Shown here piece after piece: positions 52,986 through 64,000 of a stretch of DNA of 64,000 nt (the stretch's first letter is position 1; each line of letters opens with the position of its first letter). Location of the stretch: positions 186,001-250,000 of the forward strand of contig JASANG010000463.1 in assembly GCA_030248215.1 (NCBI GenBank), given 5' to 3'. A program made the translations under genes and the position numbers. The DNA comes from Enoplolaimus lenunculus. Taxonomy: Eukaryota > Nematoda > Enoplea > Enoplida > Thoracostomopsidae. A model generated the notes under the pieces. It searched no databases. It saw nothing but the letters and a program-made list of their open reading frames with translations, and was not told the origin of the DNA.

Positions 52986-53219
52986 TAAATGCGGGTAGCT
53001 ATCAAGATAGGCAGAAATTCATTCATCGATTTCCAGTATATTTCAGTTTTACGATGAATGAGAAGCAAATGTCGTTTGTATCAATAAATTTTATTTGCTT
53101 TAATTAATCGAGCGGCTTGCAGAAAATGTGATGTATATATTATTAAATTCTTCGTAACTTTGTTGATGAGTCTCAGCAACTAAAAGCTTTTCGAAATCTC
53201 TAAAGTTGCACCATGCATA

Positions 53220-53425
53220 TTCCAAAATGCTATCTTAGAACATATTCGAAATCCCAAATTCCTACCGACCACATCCCACAATCCTAACATCCTACCATCG
53301 ACCATATCCCAAAATCGTACTTCCGACTGTTTCCTGAAATCACTAGTCTACCATTGACCATAACCAAAAATGCTATTTTCTGCTATCCCTAAAATTCTAC
53401 TTTCGACCATCACCTGAAATCCAAA
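53220..53425. repeat. Degenerate tandem repeat, about 32-bp unit
   Basis: Loose repeats of CGACCATATCCCAAAATCC-like phrases, six or more units, strongly diverged. Non-coding. Confidence 0.55.
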
Positions 53426-53983
53426 ACGACCGATTGTTAAGTTGGGACGGCATTTCCTTAGTTAGAAATGACGTATATAATCGCGCAATTTGTTAAATGC
53501 TGAAAGTGTGTAATGATATAAAAATTTGTCCAAAATCTTAAAAAGTATGCAACCACTATTTCTATTGCATGCCTCAGTTGCGCCGGCAGAAAAGTTTAAA
53601 CATCTTGGAAACTATTATACTTCAATATCCCTTTTTCGTTTGCGTTATATGGCTCGCAATCTAGTTTCCGTTGTTTTTAGTATTCCTTTTTAACACCCTG
53701 CCTTCAACTGCTTGCCAACGTAGGTAGGAAAATACAATAAAATGAAATTTAGCAGTTGGAAAAGCTGGCGTGATGGTTTGAAACTACATCGGTGCCAACT
53801 TCCCAAAGCAATAAAAAACACCATATGTGAACTATAGGACTTAAGCTAAATAGAACGAGCTCAAAAGACAAATGCTACATATTCTGAAACATGAAATGAT
53901 AAAGTCAAGCAAAAATTTGAAAACCTAATTTTTTAGACACTCATGGGGACCTGAAAGCTCAATAACAAACTATATAAAAACAA
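53426..53983. other. Intergenic, nothing recognised
   Basis: No open frames of note, no clear repeats and no RNA motifs seen. Confidence 0.35.
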
Positions 53984-55119
53984 TTAGAAACTAGAACGAA
54001 AAGTGCACCCAAGGTGGTAATACAAAACGATATGTTTCGGGTATTGTAAGATTTTTAGTTGAATACCGCTTGTATTACAATTTCCATGCATGCGTATAAA
54101 GTTTTAAAACTAGATTAATTTGATGCCAATCAGCGTCCTCCCGAAACATGACACAACAATACTATAGAATTAATAAAAGTTAAATCATTCAGTTTGATTG
54201 ACTGCGTAACGAAAACATGTCCGCAACTTTATCGGAGAAAAGTCACAACAGATGGTAAAGTGTTCCGACGAGGCTATAGAAAACGATAACCCATCAAGTT
54301 TTGGAGCTGTATAAATTTTGTACCGCACAGTGCCCTCTCCATACTTGGCTAAACGTTTTAGCAAACTTTTAAAACATTAAAATATTTGAGTGATTACGTA
54401 ACGAAACATTTGCAACTTTGCTGACGAAATCTGCGTTGTATTCCAATTGACCGCCCATGTAAAGATCAGGGGCGGAACGTTTATCTGTGGGACTAGAATA
54501 GAATAAGCTTGAAGTTTTGACTAATTTTTTGTTTGGCTTAGGCTTAGAATTATGCTCATTCTTACGCTTAGGCTTAGGTATAGGCTCATTCTAACGCTTA
54601 TGCTTAGGCTTAGGATTAGGAATATGCTTATGATACTGATCCGTTCCTGTTGTTTACATTGACCCAATGACAACAAACACGTTTTTATTATTGGGCCATC
54701 AGCATTTTACGCTTAATTTCTATTTATATACTATTTTTAAAACACAAAATTAGTATTTATTTCTTATTTTAATATTTCGAAACAGTGGATCAAAATTTAA
54801 CCGTATGTGGCGGTGAGCGCAGCTGAAAAATGGCTTGACCCGAAAACATGTCTATTTGGCCGCTGTCATAGAACGTTGCGGATATGTTTCCGTTACGCAG
54901 TCAATCAAACTGAATGATTTAACTTTTATTAATTCTATAGTATTGTTGTGTCATGTTTCGGGAGGACGCTGATTGGCATCAAATTAATCTAGTTTTAAAA
55001 CTTTATACGCATGCATGGAAATTGTAATACAAGCGGTATTCAACTAAAAATCTTACAATACCCGAAACATATCGTTTTGTATTTAACCACATCGGGGCAC
55101 TTTTCGTTCTAGTTACTAA
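53984..55119. mobile_element. Foldback element with ~240-bp terminal inverted repeats
   Basis: The left arm (53984-54230) and right arm (54880-55119) are inverted copies of each other. Shared strings include ACTAGAACGAAAAGTGC, CGATATGTTTCGGGTATTG, GAATACCGCTTGTATTACAA and GACTGCGTAACG. By eye, identity is above 90%. The loop holds the TTAGGC-bearing MITE copy C and no transposase. Confidence 0.85.
54448..54668. mobile_element. TTAGGC-bearing MITE, copy C, nested in the foldback element
   Basis: The left part CCATGTAAAGATCAGGGGCGG and right part CCGTTCCTGTTGTTTACATTG are inverted. The middle has two blocks of GCTTAGGCTTAGG hexamers. It lies between the foldback arms, so it inserted into the loop. 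Confidence 0.6.
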
Positions 55120-57455
55120 ACTTTAGGATGAAATTTGATGTAAATTTACCTTAAGTACGAAAATGTTCAAATTTTAAGTTATATATATTCACGTTATAAT
55201 TGCTTTAGAACTGTTAAGCTATATTTCCATGAAAATTTCCAGCTACATTTTCATAATCACAAAAGCGGCGCTTTCCTAATTTCATTTTTATTTATTAGGT
55301 AACTCGCTCAATTTATAATGCTAATATGTTTTAATTCATGTAAATTGTCTGAATTCAGATGGAAAATCAATACAATTGATAATTACTTGCTCTAGTGAAA
55401 ACTGATTTTATACTGCATAGTAGTGTAGAACCAATACATCGGTATCGGTATTGTAATCGGTATTTTGGAAGAATACTGATTCCGATAGTTTCAATTTTGT
55501 ATTGCACACTTGAATTGCGTTAAATATATAATTGGAATGCGCAGCATTTAAAAATGGCTGTAACAAATATTTTGGAAACATGCTGAATACGCATTTGCAT
55601 CAACATGCGGACGTGGAAAATTGCTTCAAACACACTTTTGTTCGTTTCCTCTTAATTGTACAAGAAATTCTAATAATACAATTCCATCCCCAGTCAAAAC
55701 TGCGAATCCGCAACTATAAGGTTTGCTTTGTAACTGATTCTTGTTTTCTTTTCGAAAACGAAAATCTAAGGCGGCCGGGCGTGGGCCTGAAAAATCCGGG
55801 CCGGTTCACACCATAATGATAGCACGCTGTGTTCGAGCGTCACGTTTTTGAAAGAGACTGCTTGCTTTGGGAACCTTATTAAATTAATGGTGTTAATTTT
55901 GCACGTCAAAATTTCTTCAAATATTCTAAACCGAGTTTTGGACATTTCAGTGCTCAACTTGGTGCTACCAATAATACATCGAGCAGTAAATCAAAACTGA
56001 TATCTGTACTTTACGCGTAAACTTTGAGCTTAAATGTGAATCTGGGTTTAGAAAAAAACCCACGCGAATGTAAAATCCAGGCACCTACTACGAATTAAAT
56101 AAAAAGTGTCTCTCATACAACTGGCGGATGCAGTGGATGCCACTCCGGCCTGAACCACAACTTGAATCAAGAGAAAGGTTTTGCATTAAGATTCAGCATT
56201 AAATTAGCGTTCGACTTTGTTCTCGTCTTTTTTACAGTATTATACGTTGAGCGACCGATCCTTTTGAAATTCCTGCATCCACCATGGCGTCACACAGATC
56301 TCGACGAGCCGAGTTCAACGGTACTATTTTCATATTTGCATGGCTAACGATTCAAGAGATGACCGAAAAAATTATTAAAACAAGCACAGATTTATAAAGA
56401 GTCTCTATCATTCACATATTGGCAAAATATAAGCTTTACTAATGTTATTCGTTGCACAAATTTGGATATTTGTATGTTTTATATAATAAAATGTTAAACT
56501 TTAAGCGACCACCACTTTGAATGAAAAGCTTTGCAGCCATAAGGTTCTAGCTCGTAAATAAACAGTTTTCGACAACTTGAGGTTACGTCAACGTTTTCAA
56601 AATCGCGCCTTGGCAAAAAAATACACATAAAAAAAATAGCTATGTTACTAATTTGTTATCATATATAGGCTAATGATTTTCGTAATTGTCCACTTAACAT
56701 GTTTCGCATATATACGTACTAAACAATAGTATTTTCGTTACATAAATAGCTTAACGTATATGGTTGAGATAACTTATGTAGCACACAAAAAATTGGATTG
56801 TTACAATCTACGATTCTGTAGAACACCTTCCGACAAGATTTGAATCCAAATACGAAGGCGAAACTTTGAGCTTCCGATTCTTATGAAAGCGTTTACGTTT
56901 AATACTTAGACAATTTTTTCTTTAAATATAGCGCATGAACATCGGTTGCCATGATCTTGAATGACATACGTTTGAATATAAATACCACCAAAACAGAATA
57001 GTAGAAATAATAGACTTTTGATAGAAACATAAGAGAGACGTGAAAACTTTTGGAAGAAACATATAATAAAGACACTACCGTGTCCCTATGATATAAATGA
57101 CACTACCGTGTCCCTTTGATATAAATTAGCGCATTTTACTTGCATAAACAAAGCAAGTAACACAAACTTTTTGGTGCGAATTTTTCCTGGTTCTTTGTAT
57201 TTTTCCTGAGACAACAAAATTTCTTGCAAAATACATTGTGTCCAAAATCTTGCCATTGTAAATATTACTCATTACTAATACACACTGTGTGAAACGCTCA
57301 GTCATTTTTGTACAGCGGGCAACTCATAGTAGGCATATAACAACAATAGGCAGAGCGTAAATTTCTTCTTTGATAAAAAACTTGCTGTTTGAATCAATTC
57401 TAATAAATGTGTAGATTCAAATTCATCATTAGAATAAGCACAATTCTTTCCTTAC
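55120..57455. other. Intergenic, nothing firmly recognised
   Basis: Long AT-rich stretch. A GGTATCGGTATTG-type patch lies at 55435-55490. Two tandem copies of ACACTACCGTGTCCCTWTGATATAAAT lie near 57072-57125. A 94-codon frame at 55532-55816 has no family resemblance. I support no gene here. Confidence 0.4.
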
Positions 57456-57648
57456 CGGAATAAGAGGCATGCTGATATTAATTTGTCGTCTCCAGAGAGT
57501 ACCACCCGTTATTCGACGGATTGTTGTTTATTTGTAACCCGTCCTCCGCCGCCCTTCGTTACTGATATATCCGGTATTTAAACTATTCGTTGAACTAAAC
57601 GTTTATTTGCCTTGTATCAAAAGCCTGAGCGACAATGCAACGTTAATC
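57456..57648 (-). mobile_element. Tc1/mariner-type MITE, reversed partial copy
   Basis: In reverse it shows TTCGTTACTGATATATCCGG, TAAACGTTTATTTG and GAGCGACAATGCAACG, collinear with copies at 1913 and 4907. The distal third and one terminal repeat are missing. Confidence 0.65.
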
Positions 57649-59997
57649 TTAAAGGGGTCCTCCCACCAATCGAAAATCGACGACTTGTTTCAGTCGATAA
57701 GGCATCAAAAAAATTTTCGGGGAGCACGAAGTTTTAGAGCTGTGAAATATTTTGAGGACCTTTTTCTCACCTGTTTAATAGGGGCGGTTGACTATACTTA
57801 TTCTAACGCCGGCCGCACCACTTCGGGGTTTTTGGGCAGTACTGATTGCGTTCTTCGGTATGGTTATATACAAGGGTGTACAAAATTCTTTTCCAAAAGT
57901 TGAGAAAGATTTATCTTATTTTATAGGTTCTGTAAGATTTGTAATGGGCAGCTTATCCTATAAGTACCTGGGTTCGCACACTTATGGTAGTACGATGGAA
58001 AGTTGCGTAGTCCAATTTTGGTTGTATTCAGGACAGCAATTTCGTTCTCAAACCTAGAGTTCCCCTGCATTGGCAATCCTTATTCGTCATCAATGGACTT
58101 CCGGTAGAGGTTTTACCGAACTGAACAATAAACGTTGAAAAACGATTTACCGGACCAACTTTCTGCGGCAAATACTAGGGCACATTTGCCTATAAACAAA
58201 CAAACTAGTATTAAAACGTACTTTCAAGCACATGATCTCCTCCCCAGGTGTGAGGATACAACCGGTGCGGGGTCCACGTTATCACTGGGATAGCGGGGAC
58301 GCTAAATTGATCCGTTAATATCAAATTCGAAAATTTGAATTGTCTATCTTGACGTAACGTCTACTGTTTGCACCGCAATATCATGTGATATACGAAATAT
58401 TGCACCTCAGTATCAATCATGATATGTTTGAAAATTCCTGCAAAGTTGTGGTAAAACTAACTTGCTTGTCCTGTAGAATGGCATATGACACTTAAATTTG
58501 AAATTTGAATTATTTGTATACTTATAAATATATTTTAACAAAATTTTTGGCAGAAACAAAAACATAGAAGCTAATTCAGCGTTCGAAATCATTTAATGCA
58601 AAAGGAATCTTAATACGAAATTCATATAAAATTTTAAACATTTTGACGCATCCGCCATATTGTCTTTGAAATTTTTGAAAGACTGGTGACTTTATCACGC
58701 GTCGATTATGTTGGCAAAACAATAAAAAATTTTTGAAACTTTTATACTTCAATATCCGTTATCCGTTTCCGTTTATATTGATCGTTCTCCGTTTCCGTTA
58801 CTTTTACTATCCGTTTAGATCCTACTATTTGTTTTCAATGATCGCTCGACATCAGTGATTTGTTAGCCAATATCATGTGACATTCACATTTTGTCGTAGT
58901 ATACACGCTCTTAATAGGTTGCAAAATTTGATATTGAATTTTGCGCATTTGTTTATTGCAGATATGTCGTAATTGTTAAATATGAAATAAAGATCACGAA
59001 ATTCAGCCAATATCGTGAAAGTATCGTGTTAAAAGTAATAGGATGAGCTGTGAATAGTAACCCGCAATTGTATCAGCAGAAACTGAAATATTCGTCTCCG
59101 CTTTCGTTATTTTAGTCAATGTCCATTTCCTTTACTTTTACAATTTTGTTAACACCGTGAAGAACCCGATTTGACGCATCAAAGTATGAACTACCACAGG
59201 TTGGAATCCGGGAATCATACTGTGACACAAACATGCAGAGTTAATCTCTAACTGAACCAAGGAACTACAGGTGTATAGGCTATAAAAATGTATCGACATA
59301 AACTCAATACCAGTTTACATTACGCAATAACAACTTTGAAAAGCTATTTGCGTTCATAACTACATGGCTGTGTTAATTGGTGAGAGATATGTCGCTGTGT
59401 CGACTACAGCATAAATGTAAATCTAAAAATTGAACTACTGAGAAATCTCAAAGGGGTTTCAACAACTGAAATCCTCTGGATTCGCCCTAGGTTACTGATA
59501 TGCTTTATATCGAAATACCAGTTTTATGTTTAATGTTCTGCTGCAAATTTCCTTGGAATACTCAGATAAGCTGCAAAATTAAATTTGTTACAGTATTACT
59601 TTGCTAGAAATACCCTTGCAGCTTTTGCACTCTACGTTCATATCGGATAGCATTGATTTAAACTCCAACTCGTTATTAAAGTTTTTAAAGTCTAACTATG
59701 TAAAAATACTTGTGTTGCATATAGTGTGTGATGCAATCTTAATTTTCGGAAGCGCTGTGAACGTTGAAAGTGATGCCTGATTCGGCTATTGATTTTTTGT
59801 TAAAAGCCGCCGGTAAATTATTGGTGTCAATGTGATATTTTATTTTTGTAAATGTCATTGTATAAATTACAGTGTTAAAGTTTGTTATTTTTGTAAGCAT
59901 GAGACATACTTGTCCTAGTGCATTTGCAACATATACAATGCGCATTGTGTACCATGCTTGCGGGCAGCATACGATTGACACATACAGTCGACAAAAC
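57649..59997. other. Intergenic, nothing firmly recognised
   Basis: Overlapping plus-strand frames at 57607-57903 and 57788-58057 have no splice context or family match. The upstream exon expected for the gene at 60502 was not found. Confidence 0.35.
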
Positions 59998-60000
59998 TTG

Positions 60001-60110
60001 AGTTGGAGAGCGCGCTACGTTGCGCAGTGGTTGAGGGCTTGCCTAGGAATCCTAAGGGTGCTAGTTCGATTCCCGCTCTGCAGGACCGATTTTCCAGCTG
60101 CTTAGTAAAA
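60001..60110 (+). repeat. tRNA-derived SINE, copy 1
   Basis: The A-box-like TTGCGCAGTGGTTGAG and B box AGTTCGATTCC (60063-60073) are about 45 bases apart, and TTTTCCAGCTGCTTAG follows. A second, decayed copy with the same tail lies at about 60275-60370. Predicted pol III promoter; no cloverleaf good enough for a true tRNA. Confidence 0.6.
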
Positions 60111-60274
60111 AGGTTTGTTCCGGGATCCTATAGACTGATAAATGGCCTGCGTCATGAGCGCGATGATATAATGTCGCGCTTTAAATCACGGTATATAGTC
60201 GAAAAAGAAATGAACGAACGACATGTAAGCATGTGAGATATGCTTGCCCGTTGGCGTTATGTACACTAAAATGT

Positions 60275-60375
60275 GCAGGTGCGCTGTATGTTGGAAGAGC
60301 GCTTGCATCGGAATCCTAAGGCCGCTAGTTTTATCCCTGCTATGTAGGTTTGCTTTTCCAGTTGCTTAGTTAGAA
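60275..60375 (+). repeat. tRNA-derived SINE, copy 2 (decayed)
   Basis: Shares GAATCCTAAGG, GCTAGTT, CCCTGC and TTTTCCAGTTGCTTAGT in order with the copy at 60001. Both boxes are mutated. Confidence 0.5.
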
Positions 60376-60501
60376 TGTCTATAGTCCCGGTTCGTTTCTT
60401 GACTGACAATTTTCAACCGCTTTTCCGTTACAAAAACTTGCACTTTTGATTTGAGACTACATGTTCTCCTTTAATGGTTTTCACATTTTTAATCATTTAA
60501 G

Positions 60502-63135
60502 CTGAGCGAGGTCCTGGCAAGCGTAAGGTGAAAGTAATTGATGTAGATCATGTAAATACGACTTTATACGGACTTTCCGAAGATGATGACGATGAAGATT
60601 TTGTTGGTAAGATGAGCTTTTTGATGGAAGCTGTTTTAACGATGTTCATTTAAGAATTTGGCCGAAATTCATGTTTTAGCATAATTTTATACAGATTTTG
60701 AATGTAACATTTTTGTTTGCTATAACGCATAATGTAAACTGTTGTCAATGGATATGTTTGCAAGGATACTGCTAAACAAACTTGTTTTTGCTGCGAAACG
60801 AACAGGCTGGGTAGCGATGAATGAAGAAATAATATAGGAGTAGTGGAATATGAGGGAATTATTTCCGGGGCAGGATAGTCGGCGGCTTATCTGTATCAAA
60901 TCGTCCTCGGAAAATGTCAAAGGAGCAGGCACGATCACGGTCAGATTCATGTTCAATAACAGTGCGCATAAACGGCCAGACTGTAAGGTTGCAGCTGGTA
61001 ATCCTATCTTTTTAGTGAAGAAGAGGTTGAAACATCGTCGGCTACCGAAGGTTGTTCAAGAGAGGGTCGTCCAGGCGTGTGTGGAAAGTATAATGTTATT
61101 TGACGCTACGCGAAGAGCTGGGTGGATCGGAAGTGAAAGCGCTGTAGTCTCTGGTCGACGAAGCGTATCGATATGTGGATTAACAAGGGGGGAAAACCGT
61201 TGAGACAGATGGGAAGAGAATGTTGTTAGATATAAGACATATGGAAGAAACTGGATGTTTTATTGGTGAGGAGAAAGGTTGAAGAACGATCGGTTAAGCG
61301 GTTGAGACATGTTGTCTGAATCGGAAATTGCCGGCTGACCGCCAAGCGCGGATGAAACATCGGAACACCATAGCTAATTCGACGACACTCACTGAAGGAA
61401 GGGAATATTGACCCCGACAACGTAAACATGGACACGAGGGACTGCAATAGATAGCGGAGGATAGTAGATGATAGAGTCAAGTATGCACAATGATGGGAAT
61501 AGGGGGAATCGCGAATTGCAGCGGTGTCAGAAGGGTTGAAGTGTAGCCAGTGGCAGTCAATAGTAACCGAACAGGAAATGTGGAGGTGCAAATGGGATGG
61601 ATGTGTCAAGGTAAGTAAGTTGAAGTCAGGGTTGGTGGTTCATGTCAAAAGGATGTATAGCGAAACATCAGGTATATCGGTGTTGAAATGTAAGAAGTGT
61701 GGGACGGCTTTCTCCCAAGAGGCGAACCTGAAAAATCACGAACGGTGTGAAAATCGTCCTGGTTGGTATGCGGCAAACAATATGGTGCGCCATAGGCGCA
61801 CGTGCAACTAAGTCTAGGAGCTTGGCTTACCCCAGCCGGTTGGACGCCTTAAGAAGAAGAAGAAGAAGAAGAAGACGATAAGCTTTTGGTGGAAGTTGTT
61901 TTAGCGCTGTTTATAAGATTTGGGTCGAAATTCGTGTGTTAACATAATTTAATACAGATTATGACTCCTATCGGCATTTCTTTATAGCAATCCTGTTTGC
62001 TATAACGCATAATATAAACTGTTGTCAATGGAAATGTTTGCAAGAATACTGCTGAACAAACTTGGTTTCGCTGTGAAACGAAAAGGCTGGGTACCGATGA
62101 ATGAAGGGATAATGAAGGAACAGTGGAATATGAGGGAATCATTTTCGGGGCAGGATAGTTAGATAGTTAATGTATACCAGTGTATATTAACGTGACTTAA
62201 CTTAGCACTGCGTTTTGAGGAAGCACCAAAACCTATACTTTTACCCAATTTTATACAAATTTAAATTGCTGTGCTGCCTAAACGTATCCAACTGTGTAGA
62301 AAGTCATCAGTAGATCTATAACGAAGATTTCCAACGTTTTATAGGTAGCGATGTTCAAACCAGTGATACAGATGAAATTGACAATAGTTCTGACGAAGGT
62401 AATGCTGGTTCTGTTTCGCACTCTGACAACGAAGGTAAACAGATGACTGGATTTCCAAATGCGTTGGACTTTTCACAATATCTAATTATTAAGGTTAAAA
62501 GCAATATAATTTCAGCACTAAACAGTTTTTAGGTGCGAGGAATTTGAATAAATAGGGTTTACTGAAGGTTTTTTGGTGCGAGCAATCTGAATAAATTGTT
62601 TACAAACGTCTAAAACCGATAATTGAGTAGTTAGCTAATAGATAATTTGCATATTAGCTTAATTGACAAGACAAAATTAGGGCTTTTTAAATTATTCCAA
62701 TAATTATTCGGGTGGCTTAAGGGTTTTTGGGTGCGAGGAATCTCAGAAAATTGCTTACAAACCTCCAAAACCGATAAATGAATAGTTAGCTAATAACTAA
62801 TTTGCATTTTACCTTAGTTCCTCACGTGGGTACGAGCTTCGCTCAATAAATGTAGTCCCACTACGACTGGTACACTGATATTTCCGTTTGTTCGCTATTT
62901 ATCAATAGACTTGGGACCTTGATATACATCTTCTGCGAATCATATATATACCTACTCGGTCGCACCCTGCCTGTTGTCTAGTCTGTCAGTTTTAATGGTT
63001 TTGTGTATGAAAACATTGATTTTCTCATTTTAGATGTTGATAGTGATTCGGACTCCTGTAGCGAATCAACTTCAGATGTCGATGAGGGCGGAAGTTTAAA
63101 TATTCGAAAAGAGAGTAATATTAATGTTATTGCAG
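60502..63135 (+). CDS. Three internal exons of an acidic Ser/Asp-rich protein (partial)
   Basis: Exons 60502-60606 (acceptor ATCATTTAAG, donor GTAAGA), 62345-62434 (acceptor TTTTATAG, donor GTAAAC) and 63034-63135 (acceptor TCTCATTTTAG, donor GTATGT). Each enters and leaves in phase 1 and each length is divisible by three. The peptide runs ERGPGKRKVKVIDVDHVN, then GLSEDDDDEDF, then Ser/Asp/Glu-rich sequence with DVDSDSDSCSESTSDVDEG, ending in KESNINVIA. Clustered acidic and serine residues suggest casein-kinase-2-type sites and a nuclear or nucleolar protein, but I recognise no family. Further exons must lie on both sides. A possible terminal exon at 63970 (acceptor CTAATTTTAG, reading DEKIFYF then stop) is weak. 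The first intron contains a LINE fragment and a duplicated segment. Confidence 0.5.
60617..60890 (+). repeat. Direct repeat, left copy, flanking the LINE fragment
   Basis: About 270 bp nearly collinear with 61878-62160. Shared strings include TTTGCTATAACGCATAATRT, AACTGTTGTCAATGGA and TGGAATATGAGGGAAT. It begins just after the donor site of the 60502-60606 exon. Confidence 0.8.
60891..61877 (+). mobile_element. LINE 3' fragment with C-terminal zinc fingers and (GAA)n tail
   Basis: The plus-strand fragment keeps the end of a non-LTR reverse-transcriptase protein. A decayed part (61020-61500, e.g. LPKVVQERVVQACVESI and RLRHVV) is interrupted by stops and frameshifts. The last intact frame (about 61524-61811) has the fingers CKWDGCVKV...GLVVHVKRM and CKKCGTAFSQEANLKNHERC. 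It ends in GGACGCCTTAAG and a (AAG)n tail at 61852-61877, a typical LINE 3' end. The reverse-transcriptase core and 5' part are absent. Clade undetermined. Confidence 0.65.
61878..62160 (+). repeat. Direct repeat, right copy
   Basis: Right copy of the duplicated intron segment at 60617-60890, with small indels (an extra TCCTATCGGCATTTC block). It starts immediately after the (AAG)n tail of the LINE fragment. Confidence 0.8.
62520..62876 (-). repeat. ACCAGTCGTAGTGGGACTAC repeat family, reversed copy
   Basis: In reverse it begins ACCAGTCGTAGTGGGACTAC, with ATTGAGCGAAGCTCG next, as at 22415. Two subunits containing GGTGCGAG, AATCTGAATAAATTG and AAAACCGATAA follow. It lies in the intron between exons 62345-62434 and 63034-63135. 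Confidence 0.55.
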
Positions 63136-64000
63136 GTATGTCAGTTTTCAGGTCTGTTTATATTTAACGTACAGCCGCTGAATCTGAATCGGATATTGTG
63201 ATCAAGTACGCTGGTGTACTGGTATGTATAGCCACCTCCGTAGCCTTACCGCCAAATGGGGGACTTATACGGGCGCGCTCCAACGTAAAGTTTTACACTG
63301 AAATCAGTTAAAGTTGAAATATGCCTGCTGCATAATTGTATATAGTAGGGTTTGTGTCATTTCGCAATCCGCCGCATGTTTGAACGAGTTCTAAATCACT
63401 AGCATACAATTGTTTTGGAAGGTGGTTTGTGTAAACCGCTATTAATGGTCATGCGATTGCGCCATCTCTTGAGTGTTTTGCTGCAAATTTTCAAAAACTG
63501 TGTTTTGGTGGTAACCCGCGTGAAGTACATACCTACATAAATCTTCACTTATGGTAATATAACTTTTGAGAGTAAAACAGTGTAAGGATAAGCAAGTTGT
63601 TGTAGCTCGAAAAAATTGGCTTCACGTTTAACCAAACAATGCTAATCTTAATATTAGTAGTAATCGCAACACGGCACAATCAGGAAAACTAAACGACTCT
63701 GATTTGCATTTAACGGAAACCGAAACATCAGTCTGGTCACACTTTCACTATTGTTGGTGAAATGAGACACCATAATTTCAATATAGGCGAACTTTTTATA
63801 GATTTAAACTTCCGGCGCGTAATAAGCAGCATTAGATAGCAAGTGCAAACGCGGACATTTCGTTAGCTCTCGTAGACTTGGTTCAAATTAATAAAATGGA
63901 TTTTTACACTTATAAGAATAATTGAAATCAAATGAAATCAAATTTTTCATTTGAACTGACTAATTTTAGATGAAAAAATTTTCTACTTTTGAAACACTGA
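63136..64000. other. Intron or edge sequence, nothing firmly recognised
   Basis: Follows the exon ending at 63135. Apart from the weak candidate exon at 63970, I see no coding or repeat features. Confidence 0.35.

Noticed and set aside
57607-58057. Plus-strand frames as a gene upstream of the acidic gene
   Set aside because: They begin in a Tc1/mariner-type MITE fragment, and have no splice borders and no family resemblance.

Overview
The window is a gene-poor, repeat-dense stretch of an AT-rich invertebrate metazoan genome. The evidence is spliced animal genes with GT-AG introns of roughly 100-1,300 bp, a Nuclear Factor I (NFI) gene (a metazoan family), a TMEM53 gene, LTR elements, many short inverted-repeat transposons and tRNA-derived SINE-like pieces. 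I cannot place the phylum from sequence alone.

Layout, left to right. (1) 621-4811 (+): three phase-compatible exons forming the C-terminal 171 residues of an unrecognised Pro/Arg/Ser-rich protein. Its last intron holds a 24-bp minisatellite and nested MITEs. (2) 5,350-8,050: MITEs and degenerate repeats. (3) 8061-10331 (-): an intact one-exon gene of the stonustoxin-like (SNTX, MACPF-related) family with a split C-terminal fibronectin III-like domain. (4) 10974-15893: a young, non-autonomous, large LTR element (LARD-like) with 1.2-kb LTRs, a 5-bp target duplication, a 158-bp tandem array and no pol. (5) 16610-18676 (+): a divergent phospholipid-scramblase-like gene. (6) 21132-22999 (-): TMEM53, two exons, 307 aa. 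(7) 24487-35639 (-): a complete-looking Ty3/Gypsy element with one 2,213-codon Gag-Pol frame ending in a PHD finger, plus a separate 326-codon membrane-segment frame before the 3' LTR. (8) 38035-49662 (+): NFI, 16 exons whose phases all agree and which encode 1,656 residues without the short initiator exon. That is about three times the vertebrate length, with a run of 46 glutamines. (9) 50-60 kb: MITEs, a 1.1-kb foldback element and little else. (10) 60502-63135 (+): three symmetrical phase-1 exons of an acidic protein running off the right edge. Its intron carries a LINE 3' fragment between two ~280-bp direct repeats.

The host genes are unrelated to one another and share no operon-like logic. 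Both LTR elements carry the same primer-binding site, complementary to the 3' end of what looks like tRNA-Arg. At least a dozen short-repeat families supply most intronic and intergenic sequence. The least ordinary features are the Gypsy PHD finger and accessory frame, the palindrome arrays in the LTR elements, the SNTX-like gene, the divergent scramblase-like gene and the oversized NFI.
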